Of a stretch of DNA of 39,662 nucleotides, positions 31,878 to 39,662 are shown piece after piece. The position numbers were made by a program, and so were the translations under genes. The stretch is taken from assembly GCA_947476185.1 (NCBI GenBank), contig CANJPX010000028.1:1-39662 (forward strand), in the 5' to 3' direction. The DNA is from Bacteroidota bacterium (lineage in GTDB: Bacteria > Bacteroidota > Bacteroidia > 2-12-FULL-35-15). The notes below the pieces were generated by a model. It had not been told where the DNA came from. It searched no databases and saw only the letters and a program-made list of their open reading frames with translations. Positions within the stretch are counted from its first letter, which is position 1, and each line of letters begins with the position of its first letter.

Positions 31878-33787
31878 ATTCCGTCACTCAATTCCAACCA
31901 CCTCAACGATTTTTCATCTAATTTCGAAATAATCGTACCGATCTGTTCACTCCACTTCACAACATCTTCATGGTTATCTGTGCTTGAATTCAGCAGTGTT
32001 GTTATTTTCAATTTTTCTGCTTCCAGATTTGCAATTTCTTTCTCTAGTTGGTCAAATTCTGATTTTTCTTTAAAGCTCAATTTCTTTTTTGTCGAGCTTG
32101 TATCAACAATTTTCTTTTCTTCCACTCGAACCTCCTCTACTATCGTCTGAGGGGCATTTGCCTGTCCGACTTTGGAAGCTGCTCTGTCTTCCAGCTCCTT
32201 CTTTTCACGATACTCTGTATAGTTACCCGGGAAATCACGCAACACGCCTTCGCCTTCAAATACAAATAAGTGATCTACCATTTTATCCATAAAGTAACGA
32301 TCGTGTGTTACGATTAATACGCAACCTTGAAAATTGGTCAGGAAATCTTCTAACACACTTAATGTCACAATATCCAAATCATTCGTTGGCTCATCCAGTA
32401 TTAAAAAATTAGGATTTTCGATAAGAATGGTCATCAAATACAATCTACGTCTTTCACCTCCACTTAACTTCGATACATAGCCATATTGAACATCTGGTGG
32501 AAATAAGAATTTTGTCAAAAGACCGGAGGCAGAAAGTTTTGAACCATCTGCCAAGGGAATAAATTCAGCAATATCTTTTACAACTTCGATTACACGTTTG
32601 TCTGCATTTAATTTTAGCCCTTCCTGAGAATAATATCCGAACACTATCGTTTCACCAGATGCAATGGTTCCAGCATCTGGCATTTCCATTCCCATGATCA
32701 TATTCAGGAAGGTCGATTTTCCTACTCCATTTTTTCCAATTACTCCTATCTTCTCCCCTTTCTTAAAAATATAAGAAAACTCGTTTACAATTTTCGTTGC
32801 GCCGAATGCTTTTTTGATCTTGACAAATTCAAGGATCTTTCCACCGATACGCGACATCTTAACACCAAGAGCAAGTTTTTCTTCTGTTTGTTTGCTAAAG
32901 GCTTTTTCCTTGGTTACCTCAAATTGATCAACTCTATATTTTGCTTTTGTACCGCGGGCTCTGGGCATTTTTCGTACCCACTCCAACTCTCTTCTGAATA
33001 AATTTTTTGCCTTATCGATCTCACTATTTTCCATCGATTCCCGCTCTGCTTTTTTCTCAACAAAATATTGAAAATTCCCTCTGTAGTGATGTAAATTTCC
33101 ATTATCAATTTCGATGATCTCGGTACAAATGCTATCTAAAAAATAACGATCGTGAGTAACCAATAGTAAGGTCATATCTTTTGAAACAAGATAATTCTCT
33201 AACCATTCTATCATCTCTACATCCAAATGATTGGTAGGCTCATCAAGAATTAATAAATGAGGTTCATCAATTAAAACCTTTGCTAAAGCAACACGCTTTT
33301 TTTGTCCGCCCGACAATGTCCCTATCTGTTTATCTAAAAAAGCAATTTTTAAGCGCTGTAAGATCTCTTGCACTTTTGCCTCAAAACCCCATGCTTCAAG
33401 TTTATCCATCTGAGCACTACATTTTTCCAAACGGTCAGAGGTAGAATCATTGTAATCAATTTCAAATGCATGAAGCGCGTCTTCATAATCACGCACTGCA
33501 TTTAACATCGGATTATTAGAATTATAGATCGCTTCTAATACCGTATCGTTTTCATTGAATAATGGATTTTGATCAAGGTAGGTCACTACAATATCCTTCC
33601 GGAAGGTAACAGAACCTTCATCTGCAATCTCTTTACCAACAAGTACCTTAAGAAGTGTGGATTTCCCGGAACCATTTTTTGCGATCAGTGCAATTCGATC
33701 ACCTTGATTTAGTCCGAAACTAATTTTATTAAATAATACTTTTGTTCCGAAAGATTTTGAAACATTTTCAACTGATAAATAATTCAA
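31874..33787 (-). CDS. uup: ABC-F family ATPase, Uup type
   Basis: A soluble 637-residue ABC-F protein with two nucleotide-binding domains joined by the charged arm linker (~240-310, ELEWVRKMPRARGTKAK). Domain 1: AKNGSGKS (36-43), LSGGQKKR, LLILDEPTNHLD, THDRYF. Domain 2: GKNGVGKS, LSGGERRR, FLILDEPTNDLD, THDRYF. A C-terminal coiled-coil (~555-637, from KKKLSFKEKSEFDQLEKEI to RWLELSDGI) is the Uup-type tail. ABC-F proteins act on the ribosome; Uup is linked to ribosome function and genome stability. Convergent with the GT117-tail gene. Confidence 0.9.
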   Translation of the reverse strand: MNYLSVENVSKSFGTKVLFNKISFGLNQGDRIALIAKNGSGKSTLLKVLVGKEIADEGSVTFRKDIVVTYLDQNPLFNENDTVLEAIYNSNNPMLNAVRDYEDALHAFEIDYNDSTSDRLEKCSAQMDKLEAWGFEAKVQEILQRLKIAFLDKQIGTLSGGQKKRVALAKVLIDEPHLLILDEPTNHLDVEMIEWLENYLVSKDMTLLLVTHDRYFLDSICTEIIEIDNGNLHHYRGNFQYFVEKKAERESMENSEIDKAKNLFRRELEWVRKMPRARGTKAKYRVDQFEVTKEKAFSKQTEEKLALGVKMSRIGGKILEFVKIKKAFGATKIVNEFSYIFKKGEKIGVIGKNGVGKSTFLNMIMGMEMPDAGTIASGETIVFGYYSQEGLKLNADKRVIEVVKDIAEFIPLADGSKLSASGLLTKFLFPPDVQYGYVSKLSGGERRRLYLMTILIENPNFLILDEPTNDLDIVTLSVLEDFLTNFQGCVLIVTHDRYFMDKMVDHLFVFEGEGVLRDFPGNYTEYREKKELEDRAASKVGQANAPQTIVEEVRVEEKKIVDTSSTKKKLSFKEKSEFDQLEKEIANLEAEKLKITTLLNSSTDNHEDVVKWSEQIGTIISKLDEKSLRWLELSDGI

Positions 33788-33844
33788 TTTTAAGATGCGA
33801 TTTAATTTCTAAATTAATTTTTAGAAGGCGCAAAGGTAGGTAAA

Positions 33845-34552
33845 TTAGTGGGAAGAATCCTTTTCGACATATGTATAATTTACATCGACAAAATTTGAAT
33901 CGGTTGGATCACCCAAATATTGTTCATCTCCACTCACATCCATTTTTTCATTTTCTTCATCATTTCCAAAATCATAGGTGCGTGACGGAGGTCCTTCATT
34001 TCGGAAATTATAAGCAGTGATAACGCCTGCTAATGAACCCAACAAATGTGATTCCCAGGAAATTCCATTTTGAAAGGGAAGTATTCCCCAAATAGTTCCT
34101 CCATATAAAAAGGTTACGAATAGTGAAAGAGCCATTAAGCGGGAATCCTTCCTGAAAATACCACTAAAAAAAAGAAACGTAATAAAACCATAAACAAGAC
34201 CACTTGCTCCAATATGGTAAGAGTCCCTACCGGCAGCCCAAACCCAAACACCTGTCATTAAATACACCCAAAAGAAAACTTTAAAAGCTATTGAACGATA
34301 GAAATATAAAATGATCGGACCAAGCACCATCAAAGGCAAAGTGTTTGATATCAAATGTCCCCAATCTGCGTGCAATAATGGAGAGGTGACAATTCCGATT
34401 AATCCGGAAGTCCTCCTGGGATAGAGCCCATACCAAGACAAATTCACTTGTTCCACTTTCTCGAAAAGCTTTACGCCCCATAGGATCGCAACAAATAAAC
34501 TAGGATATAAAATACTAAAAAATAATTTTGAGGTGGTATTTCGCATGAGCAT
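33845..34552 (-). CDS. Rhomboid-family intramembrane serine protease
   Basis: A 235-residue membrane protease. After an N-terminal TM, HADWGHLISNTLPLMV (61-76) is the rhomboid HxxxxHxxxN-type motif; YHIGASGLVYG (112-122) holds the catalytic Ser117 in GASG, and WESHLLGSLAGV the catalytic His169. About six TM segments precede a ~50-residue hydrophilic C-terminal tail. The ATG at 34552 is used; ATG 34546 is a second choice. A perfect TATATTTG sits immediately before 34552, which would put transcription at or just after the start codon and favours a later start or a coincidence. Substrates are unknown. Confidence 0.9.
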   Translation of the reverse strand: MLMRNTTSKLFFSILYPSLFVAILWGVKLFEKVEQVNLSWYGLYPRRTSGLIGIVTSPLLHADWGHLISNTLPLMVLGPIILYFYRSIAFKVFFWVYLMTGVWVWAAGRDSYHIGASGLVYGFITFLFFSGIFRKDSRLMALSLFVTFLYGGTIWGILPFQNGISWESHLLGSLAGVITAYNFRNEGPPSRTYDFGNDEENEKMDVSGDEQYLGDPTDSNFVDVNYTYVEKDSSH

Positions 34553-34617
34553 CAAATATATCTAAATTATTTCTGTCAATGTTTATACCAAAACATTAAA
34601 ATGACAGAAAGTCGGAA

Positions 34618-34648
34618 TTTGTTTTTTTATTGCAATTATCTATATTTG
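34618..34648 (+). promoter_or_regulatory. Bacteroidota-type sigma-A promoter
   Basis: TTTG (34618-34621), 19 bases, then TATATTTG (34641-34648): an exact match with the same spacing as the efp promoter. The ATG at 34661 follows 12 bases after the box, so the leader is very short. This also rejects the upstream in-frame start at 34601. Confidence 0.75.
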
Positions 34649-34660
34649 TCAATAGACAAT

Positions 34661-35191
34661 ATGAAAAAGCTTGCCATATTTTCCCTTCTCGCCATATTTG
34701 TATTCAATTCAATTGGATACTATATTGTCTTTAAGGTAAGCCAATCGGAAGCAAAAGAAGAAATACGGACTAGCATAAAACTTGGACTCCCAACGAAAGA
34801 ATTAACAGCTATTGCTTTTGACAAAAGCAGCATCGGAAAAATTCATTGGGTTGAAAAAAATAAAGAATTTTTATACAATGATAAACTTTATGACATTGTA
34901 AAAACGACAGATTCAAAAAACTCAATGATCTTCTATTGCATTTCTGATGAAAAAGAAGAAGCATTATTTGCGAACCTTGACGAACACATTAAAGTTCAAC
35001 TTGCTTCCAATGATAATAAGAACAATTCCACTTCAAAAAAATTATCGAACCATGTTGTGAAAATTTATTTCAATCATTCTTCTGATATTTGTTTTTATAG
35101 CAACGACATCAATTATCTTTTTTCCATTCCAAAAATAAATTATCTTTCTGCAATACTGGAAACAATCTCTCCTCCTCCCGAGCTTGTATAA
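34661..35191 (+). CDS. Single-span membrane protein of unknown function before TonB receptor
   Basis: A 176-residue protein: an N-terminal TM/signal anchor (1-~24, AIFSLLAIFVFNSIGYYIVF) and a hydrophilic alpha/beta rest containing IHWVEKNKEFLYNDKLYDIV. It resembles short anchored proteins found beside TonB-dependent receptors in Bacteroidota (memory, weak). No metal-binding or enzymatic motif except scattered His near the end. The start is set by the promoter at 34618-34648. It is separated from the receptor by 210 bases including a palindrome, so it may be a separate transcript. Confidence 0.7.
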   Translation: MKKLAIFSLLAIFVFNSIGYYIVFKVSQSEAKEEIRTSIKLGLPTKELTAIAFDKSSIGKIHWVEKNKEFLYNDKLYDIVKTTDSKNSMIFYCISDEKEEALFANLDEHIKVQLASNDNKNNSTSKKLSNHVVKIYFNHSSDICFYSNDINYLFSIPKINYLSAILETISPPPELV

Positions 35192-35337
35192 ACTCCTTTG
35201 AATCAAAAATAAATTTTGTTTGCTATTCTCCTTTTTTTATAAGCCTTTGAGAAATAGTTTTAAAATTTAGATTCATTGCTATGTTAAAAACATGGCGAGG
35301 TTTGTAGCTACCCCTTGTTATTTTTTTGATATAGAGC

Positions 35338-35371
35338 AATCTGCGTTCAGCAGATCTGCTGAACGCAGATT
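35338..35371. repeat. Perfect 34-bp palindrome upstream of TonB receptor
   Basis: The 34 bases centred between 35354 and 35355 are a perfect palindrome with an AGATCT centre; the arms read aatctgcgttcagcaga and its exact complement. A short T-rich run follows (35371-35373 then attaattt), so it could be a terminator for the upstream gene. It could also be an operator for the receptor 30 bases on. The rest of 35192-35401 shows nothing else. Confidence 0.8.
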
Positions 35372-35401
35372 TTATTAATTTATTAATCCGAAAATATAAC
35401 T

Positions 35402-37699
35402 ATGAAAAAGAACTTAATTTCAACAATGATGGGTATGATCGCTATTGCAAGCATGAATGCACAAGGTACGCCACCCATAGATACAATTCTTACAAAATTG
35501 ATCAATTTAAATGAAGTTGTTTTTTCTGCAAATAAAGCAGAAGAAAAAAAATCAGATGTGCCTTATACTATCGACATCATCAAAGTAAAAGATGTCGAAT
35601 TATCAAATCCGCAAACAACCGCAGATATGCTTTCAAATACCGGGAACATTATGGTTCAAAAAAGCCAAGGTGGTGGAGGAAGCCCCATAATAAGAGGATT
35701 TGAAGCTAACCGAGTTTTGATAGTTGTTGATGGAGTTAGGATGAACAATGCGATCTATCGTGCCGGGCATTTGCAAGATGTAATTACAATCGACAATGCG
35801 ATGCTTGACAGAACCGAGATCATTTATGGTCCTTCATCTGTAATGTATGGCAGTGACGCTTTAGGCGGTGTAATGCATTTTTACACTAAAAATCCACTTT
35901 TTGGTGATGATAAAATGAATTTTAAATTAAATTCCAATTTGCGCTATTCCAGTGCTAATCAGGAAAAAACGGGACATGTTGATTTTAATCTCGGATTTAA
36001 AAAACTAGCCTCTTTAACCAGCATTACTTATAGTGATTTTGACGACCTGCGCACTGGATACTCCCGCAATCCTGACCCTTCTTTTGGAAGATGTGAATAT
36101 TACGTTGGACCAAATGCTGCAGGAACAGCCGACAGTATGATCAGAAATCCAAACACCAACATTCAAAAGAAAAGTGGGTATTCACAAATGGATTTCATGG
36201 AAAAATTATTGTTCAAGATGAATGATAAAATAAATGTGGGTTTGAATGTTCAATATTCAACGTCGTCTGAGATTAATCGTTACGACCGCTTAACAGATTA
36301 CAGCGGCTCCAATTTAAAATTTGCAGAAAACGGTTATGGTCCACAGAACAGAATGTTAGTATCACTTTATTCTACTATTAAATCAGAAGGAAAACTATTC
36401 GATAACATGCGAATAACGGCTGCTTATCAGGATATTGCCCAGGAACGTTTTAACAGAAAATTCAGCACAGATTATACCAGTGCAAGTGGAAGTAATTATA
36501 AAACTAAAAATTTAGAAAAAGTTAATGTGTATTCTTTGAATGCAGATCTGAGAAAACAAATAAAAGAAAAAAACGAATTGAGTTATGGAGTTGAAATAGT
36601 AGGAAATAAAGTAACCTCTGCTGCAACAAAGATGAATATTTATACCGGAGCTAATGTTACACCTGTAGATACGCGTTACCCAAATGGTGGTAGCAAAACA
36701 ATGAACATTGGCGCATATTTGACCGATAGTTGGGAGATTAACGAAAAATTTATTTTGTCTGATGGATTGCGTTTTTCACATAATTCACTAACATCAAATT
36801 TTGACACCGCTGCTGCAGTATCAACATTCCAATTTCCATACACCTCTGTTAAACAAACGAACAATGCTTTGAATGGGAATTTAGGATTGATCATTATGCC
36901 TGAAAAAAATATCCGTTTCAGCATTTTAGGTTCTACCGGATTCAGATCTCCTAATGTTGATGATATGAGCAGAGTTTATGAGTCGGCAGGAAGCACTGTT
37001 GTCGTTCCAAATTCAAAATTAAAACCTGAATATGCCTACAACATTGAAGGTGGATTAGCAACAACTATAATGGATGATAAAATAAAACTGGAAGCTACCT
37101 ATAATTATACCTTGCTTAAAAATGCTATTGTAATGAAAGAGTTCCAATATGATGGAAAAGATTCTTTGCTGTTCAATGGGACTTTGAGTCAGGTTATGGC
37201 TGCTCAAAATGTGGATGAAGCATTCATCCAAGGTTTATTTGGAGCAATCACTGCGGATCTGACGGATAATGTTTCCTTTAAAACAACACTTACTTATACC
37301 GTTGGACAATATCACCAACAGTTAGCCTCGATCAATAATGACCCGAATCATGACACGATCCTTCCTATGGATCATATTCCTCCGATGTTCGGTCAGACAA
37401 GCATCATTTATCACTTCAAAAAATTTGAAAGCGAAATTTATGCACGTTATAGTGCTGCAAAAATTGGAAGAGATTATTCCTTGGGAGCAGAAGACAACGA
37501 GTCCTATTCAGCTGATCCTGTAAGCGGATATATGCCGGCTTGGTTAACATTTAACATCAAAACGGCCTACCATGTTACCAAAACAGTAACCATCAATTTG
37601 GCGGTTGAAAATTTATTTGATTCTCACTACCGAATCTTTGCGTCCGGAATAAGTGCTCCTGGTCGAAATATAATGGCTGCAATCAGAGTAAAATTCTAA
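35402..37699 (+). CDS. TonB-dependent outer-membrane receptor
   Basis: A 765-residue receptor with signal peptide (1-~20, ending MNAQ), a plug domain (~35-150), and a 22-strand-type barrel to the C-terminus. The plug shows SGNKAEEKKSD-like ANKAEEKKSDVPYTIDII, GGGGSPIIRGFEANRVLIVVDGVRMNNAIYR (quoted by edges) and GPSSVMYGSDALGGVMHFYTK. The end reads NLAVENLFDSHYRIFASGISAPGRNIMAAIRVKF, with the FASG-APGR segment of the heme/hemoglobin/siderophore branch. It should import a large metal chelate; the ligand is not decided. No DUF4982/SusD partner is adjacent. A clean terminator follows. Confidence 0.9.
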   Translation: MKKNLISTMMGMIAIASMNAQGTPPIDTILTKLINLNEVVFSANKAEEKKSDVPYTIDIIKVKDVELSNPQTTADMLSNTGNIMVQKSQGGGGSPIIRGFEANRVLIVVDGVRMNNAIYRAGHLQDVITIDNAMLDRTEIIYGPSSVMYGSDALGGVMHFYTKNPLFGDDKMNFKLNSNLRYSSANQEKTGHVDFNLGFKKLASLTSITYSDFDDLRTGYSRNPDPSFGRCEYYVGPNAAGTADSMIRNPNTNIQKKSGYSQMDFMEKLLFKMNDKINVGLNVQYSTSSEINRYDRLTDYSGSNLKFAENGYGPQNRMLVSLYSTIKSEGKLFDNMRITAAYQDIAQERFNRKFSTDYTSASGSNYKTKNLEKVNVYSLNADLRKQIKEKNELSYGVEIVGNKVTSAATKMNIYTGANVTPVDTRYPNGGSKTMNIGAYLTDSWEINEKFILSDGLRFSHNSLTSNFDTAAAVSTFQFPYTSVKQTNNALNGNLGLIIMPEKNIRFSILGSTGFRSPNVDDMSRVYESAGSTVVVPNSKLKPEYAYNIEGGLATTIMDDKIKLEATYNYTLLKNAIVMKEFQYDGKDSLLFNGTLSQVMAAQNVDEAFIQGLFGAITADLTDNVSFKTTLTYTVGQYHQQLASINNDPNHDTILPMDHIPPMFGQTSIIYHFKKFESEIYARYSAAKIGRDYSLGAEDNESYSADPVSGYMPAWLTFNIKTAYHVTKTVTINLAVENLFDSHYRIFASGISAPGRNIMAAIRVKF

Positions 37700-37723
37700 A
37701 AATAATAATGAAAATTCAATTAC

Positions 37724-37751
37724 AAAAAAGGAGCCTGGGTGCTCCTTTTTT
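37724..37751 (+). terminator. Rho-independent terminator of TonB receptor
   Basis: A perfect 11-pair stem, aaaaaaggagc (37724-37734) with gctcctttttt (37741-37751), and a six-base loop. The T run serves as the tail. Confidence 0.92.
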
Positions 37752-37844
37752 GTTAATTCACTACCAATTAGACTTAAAATCAACCGTTTAATAAAAAAAC
37801 TCCTGCAATACTTAAAAAACTTTCGTGTTTTTTGTTTTTATGCT

Positions 37845-37852
37845 TATACTTG
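37845..37852 (+). promoter_or_regulatory. Possible -7 element of the protease gene
   Basis: TATACTTG is one mismatch from TAnnTTTG, 46 bases before the ATG at 37898. No TTG lies near 19 bases upstream, so this is tentative. Confidence 0.35.
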
Positions 37853-37897
37853 CAATTAACAAACACAATTTTAAAAATCAACGAAACCTCTTCGATA

Positions 37898-39662
37898 ATG
37901 AAAAAAAATTTACTCGCTCACCTCTTTTTAGGATCTGTTTTTTGCTTTGTTGGAAACAACATGCTTTTTGCACAAGATGGGTTTAAATGCGGAACCACTG
38001 AAATGCAACAAAAATTATACGCACAACATCCTGAATTAGCTCAAGCTGAAGTGGATTACAACTTACTTCTTGCTGAGCAGATAAAAGCGAATAAAGAATC
38101 GAAATCGGTGGAACAAGTGTATATCATTCCAATTGTTTTTCATATTATTCACACCAACGGCACTGAGAATATTTCCGATGCTCAAGTGATAGATGAAGTA
38201 AATATCTTGAATCGTGATTGGAGAAAACAAAATGCAGACACCATAGGTATCGTTGCTCCTTTTCAAGCAAAAGCAGCCGATATGAAGATAGAATTCCGCT
38301 TGGCTCAAATCGATCCAAATGGAAATTGCACCAATGGTATTGATAGGATATATTCTCATAAAACAGAAAATGCAAATGATCAATCTAAATTAAATCCTTG
38401 GCCACGTGACAAATACCTGAATGTTTGGGTGATAAAAACAATGGAAAGCGTTGGTACTGCAGGTTACGCTTATTATCCTACAGCAACTGACCCATGGTAT
38501 ATGTTACCTTATGATGGGATTATTATTATCCACAGTTATATCGGAAGTATTGGAACAGCTAGTGTTTTAACTTCAAGGGCATTAACCCATGAAGTGGGAC
38601 ATTGGCTAAACTTGCCTCACACGTGGGGTTCAACAAATAATCCTAACGTTTCATGTGGGGATGAAGGAGTTGCTGACACCCCTATCACAAAGGGACATGA
38701 TAATTGCAGCAACAGATTCGATTATTTTTGCGATTCAAAAGCCTTATCAGGGACCTATTCATTCGGAAATGTAACTGTTTCGTCAGGAACAACAGATCCA
38801 ACACCGGTGCCAGTTTCAACTGACTCTGCTATAACTTTCAGCAGCTTCAATGCTACAGGCCTTTCTACGAATCCTTCAACTGCGGGAATATTCTCCTTTT
38901 CTAATTGGGATACTGGTGCATTGAATGGAGAAACCTCTTACGCTGGTTTAACAGGTGCTATCAATACAGGAAAATATTTTGAATTCACCCTAACTCCTGA
39001 TCTGGCACAAGCATTGACCTTAACAGGATTAACATTTTCTATTAAAAGAGATACGAACGGTATCCGTACTTTTGCAGTACGCTCAAATGCTGATTTATTC
39101 ACTAGTAATATTGCTGCCACTGTCTTTCCTTCAAATCCAAATTTGAGCATCCAAAGCGGAAACATTTTTTTTATCAATAGCGATATTACTACAACTTTGA
39201 CTGGAAGTACGATCACCTTGAGTGGTTCTTCGTTTACCAGCATCAACAACACTGCGCGCACTTTCCGTATTTACGGATGGAATGCTGAAGATGTTAATGG
39301 CAGTTTTGGGGTAGACAATGTTTCACTTTCAGGGACGCACGGAGATGTTGAAAATGTAGAAAATTATATGGAATATTCCTATTGCTCCAAAATGTATACA
39401 TACGATCAAAAAGACCGTACCCGTGCAGCATTGCAAGTTGCTCTTTCTGCAAGAAATAATTTGTGGATCAATGCGAACCTAGCAGCAACTGGAACCAATG
39501 GAAGTGGTCCAATATGCACTCCAACACCTGATTTTTATGCAGATGACTATATGATCTGTCCGGGTTCAAATATCATGTTTACTAAAAACGTTTTGAACAT
39601 ATCTGCCGGATCTACTGCAACATACAGCTGGTCATTCCCCGGAGGAACCCCTTCTACTTTTA
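37898..39662 (+). CDS. M43 (cytophagalysin/pappalysin-like) metalloprotease, truncated at window end
   Basis: Secreted protease, open to the end of the window (588 full codons). Signal peptide 1-~24 (ending MLFAQDG). A propeptide-like region (~25-65) leads to the catalytic domain with HEVGHWLNLPHTW: zinc ligands H231, H235, H241 and Glu232. The Met-turn is NYMEYSYCSKMYT with Met491. The two are normally about 60 residues apart; here a ~200-residue beta-rich region (~278-480, starting after NCSNRFDYFC and ending GVDNVSLSGTHG) is inserted. A PKD-like domain begins at about residue 540 (PDFYADDYMICPGSNIMF). A C-terminal sorting domain is expected beyond the window. Confidence 0.9.
   Translation, partial: MKKNLLAHLFLGSVFCFVGNNMLFAQDGFKCGTTEMQQKLYAQHPELAQAEVDYNLLLAEQIKANKESKSVEQVYIIPIVFHIIHTNGTENISDAQVIDEVNILNRDWRKQNADTIGIVAPFQAKAADMKIEFRLAQIDPNGNCTNGIDRIYSHKTENANDQSKLNPWPRDKYLNVWVIKTMESVGTAGYAYYPTATDPWYMLPYDGIIIIHSYIGSIGTASVLTSRALTHEVGHWLNLPHTWGSTNNPNVSCGDEGVADTPITKGHDNCSNRFDYFCDSKALSGTYSFGNVTVSSGTTDPTPVPVSTDSAITFSSFNATGLSTNPSTAGIFSFSNWDTGALNGETSYAGLTGAINTGKYFEFTLTPDLAQALTLTGLTFSIKRDTNGIRTFAVRSNADLFTSNIAATVFPSNPNLSIQSGNIFFINSDITTTLTGSTITLSGSSFTSINNTARTFRIYGWNAEDVNGSFGVDNVSLSGTHGDVENVENYMEYSYCSKMYTYDQKDRTRAALQVALSARNNLWINANLAATGTNGSGPICTPTPDFYADDYMICPGSNIMFTKNVLNISAGSTATYSWSFPGGTPSTF

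Overview
The window looks like chromosome of a low-GC, free-living Gram-negative member of the Bacteroidota. Four things support this. LpxC and FabZ are fused in one polypeptide, as in that phylum. Several upstream regions carry the Bacteroidota housekeeping promoter pattern (TTTG, about 19 bases, TAnnTTTG). Almost no gene has a Shine-Dalgarno sequence. The envelope repertoire is typical: DUF5723/TSP3/OmpA protein, TonB-dependent receptor, M43 cytophagalysin-like protease and SpoIIE-type phosphatases. No rRNA, tRNA, CRISPR array, prophage or intact insertion sequence was recognised.

Layout. Bases 1-5639 are a lipid A block on the plus strand: the tail of an HD-domain hydrolase, lpxC/fabZ, lpxA, an orphan ABC ATPase, efp and lpxD. 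Bases 5776-7002 hold a GAF-like/SpoIIE phosphatase. Bases 6999-12862 (minus) form a surface-polysaccharide operon read FkbM methyltransferase, Wzx-type flippase, two tandem Wzz-type proteins, Wzy/WaaL-type membrane protein. Divergent from it are a GT4 glycosyltransferase and rnhB (13102-14821). Bases 15000-20940 hold a large anchored DUF3352-like/propeller protein, the DUF5723-TSP3-OmpA protein and a small exported protein. After a MITE-like element come a lipoprotein and a metallo-beta-lactamase-fold hydrolase (21223-22853).

Bases 22901-26210 (minus) are a TPR-SpoIIE phosphatase, a Rieske protein and a secreted protein. A small cold-shock-like protein gene follows (26265-26774). phoH-purC (minus) diverges from a SAM hydrolase, ABM monooxygenase and GT117-tail-like gene set (28972-31877). 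Then come uup and a rhomboid protease (minus), a membrane-anchored unknown and a TonB receptor separated by a perfect 34-bp palindrome, and a truncated M43 protease at the right edge.

The strongest themes are envelope biogenesis (lipid A, polysaccharide export, outer-membrane proteins) and phosphatase signalling. No complete novel defence or mobile system is visible. The best leads are the M43 protease with a domain inserted in its catalytic core, the secreted GT117-tail protein in a tight operon, the cold-shock-like small protein, the phosphatase-Rieske pairing, the MITE-like element, the palindrome before the TonB receptor, and the mini-ORF leader of lpxC. All family names are from recognition of sequence motifs by eye; no search was run.
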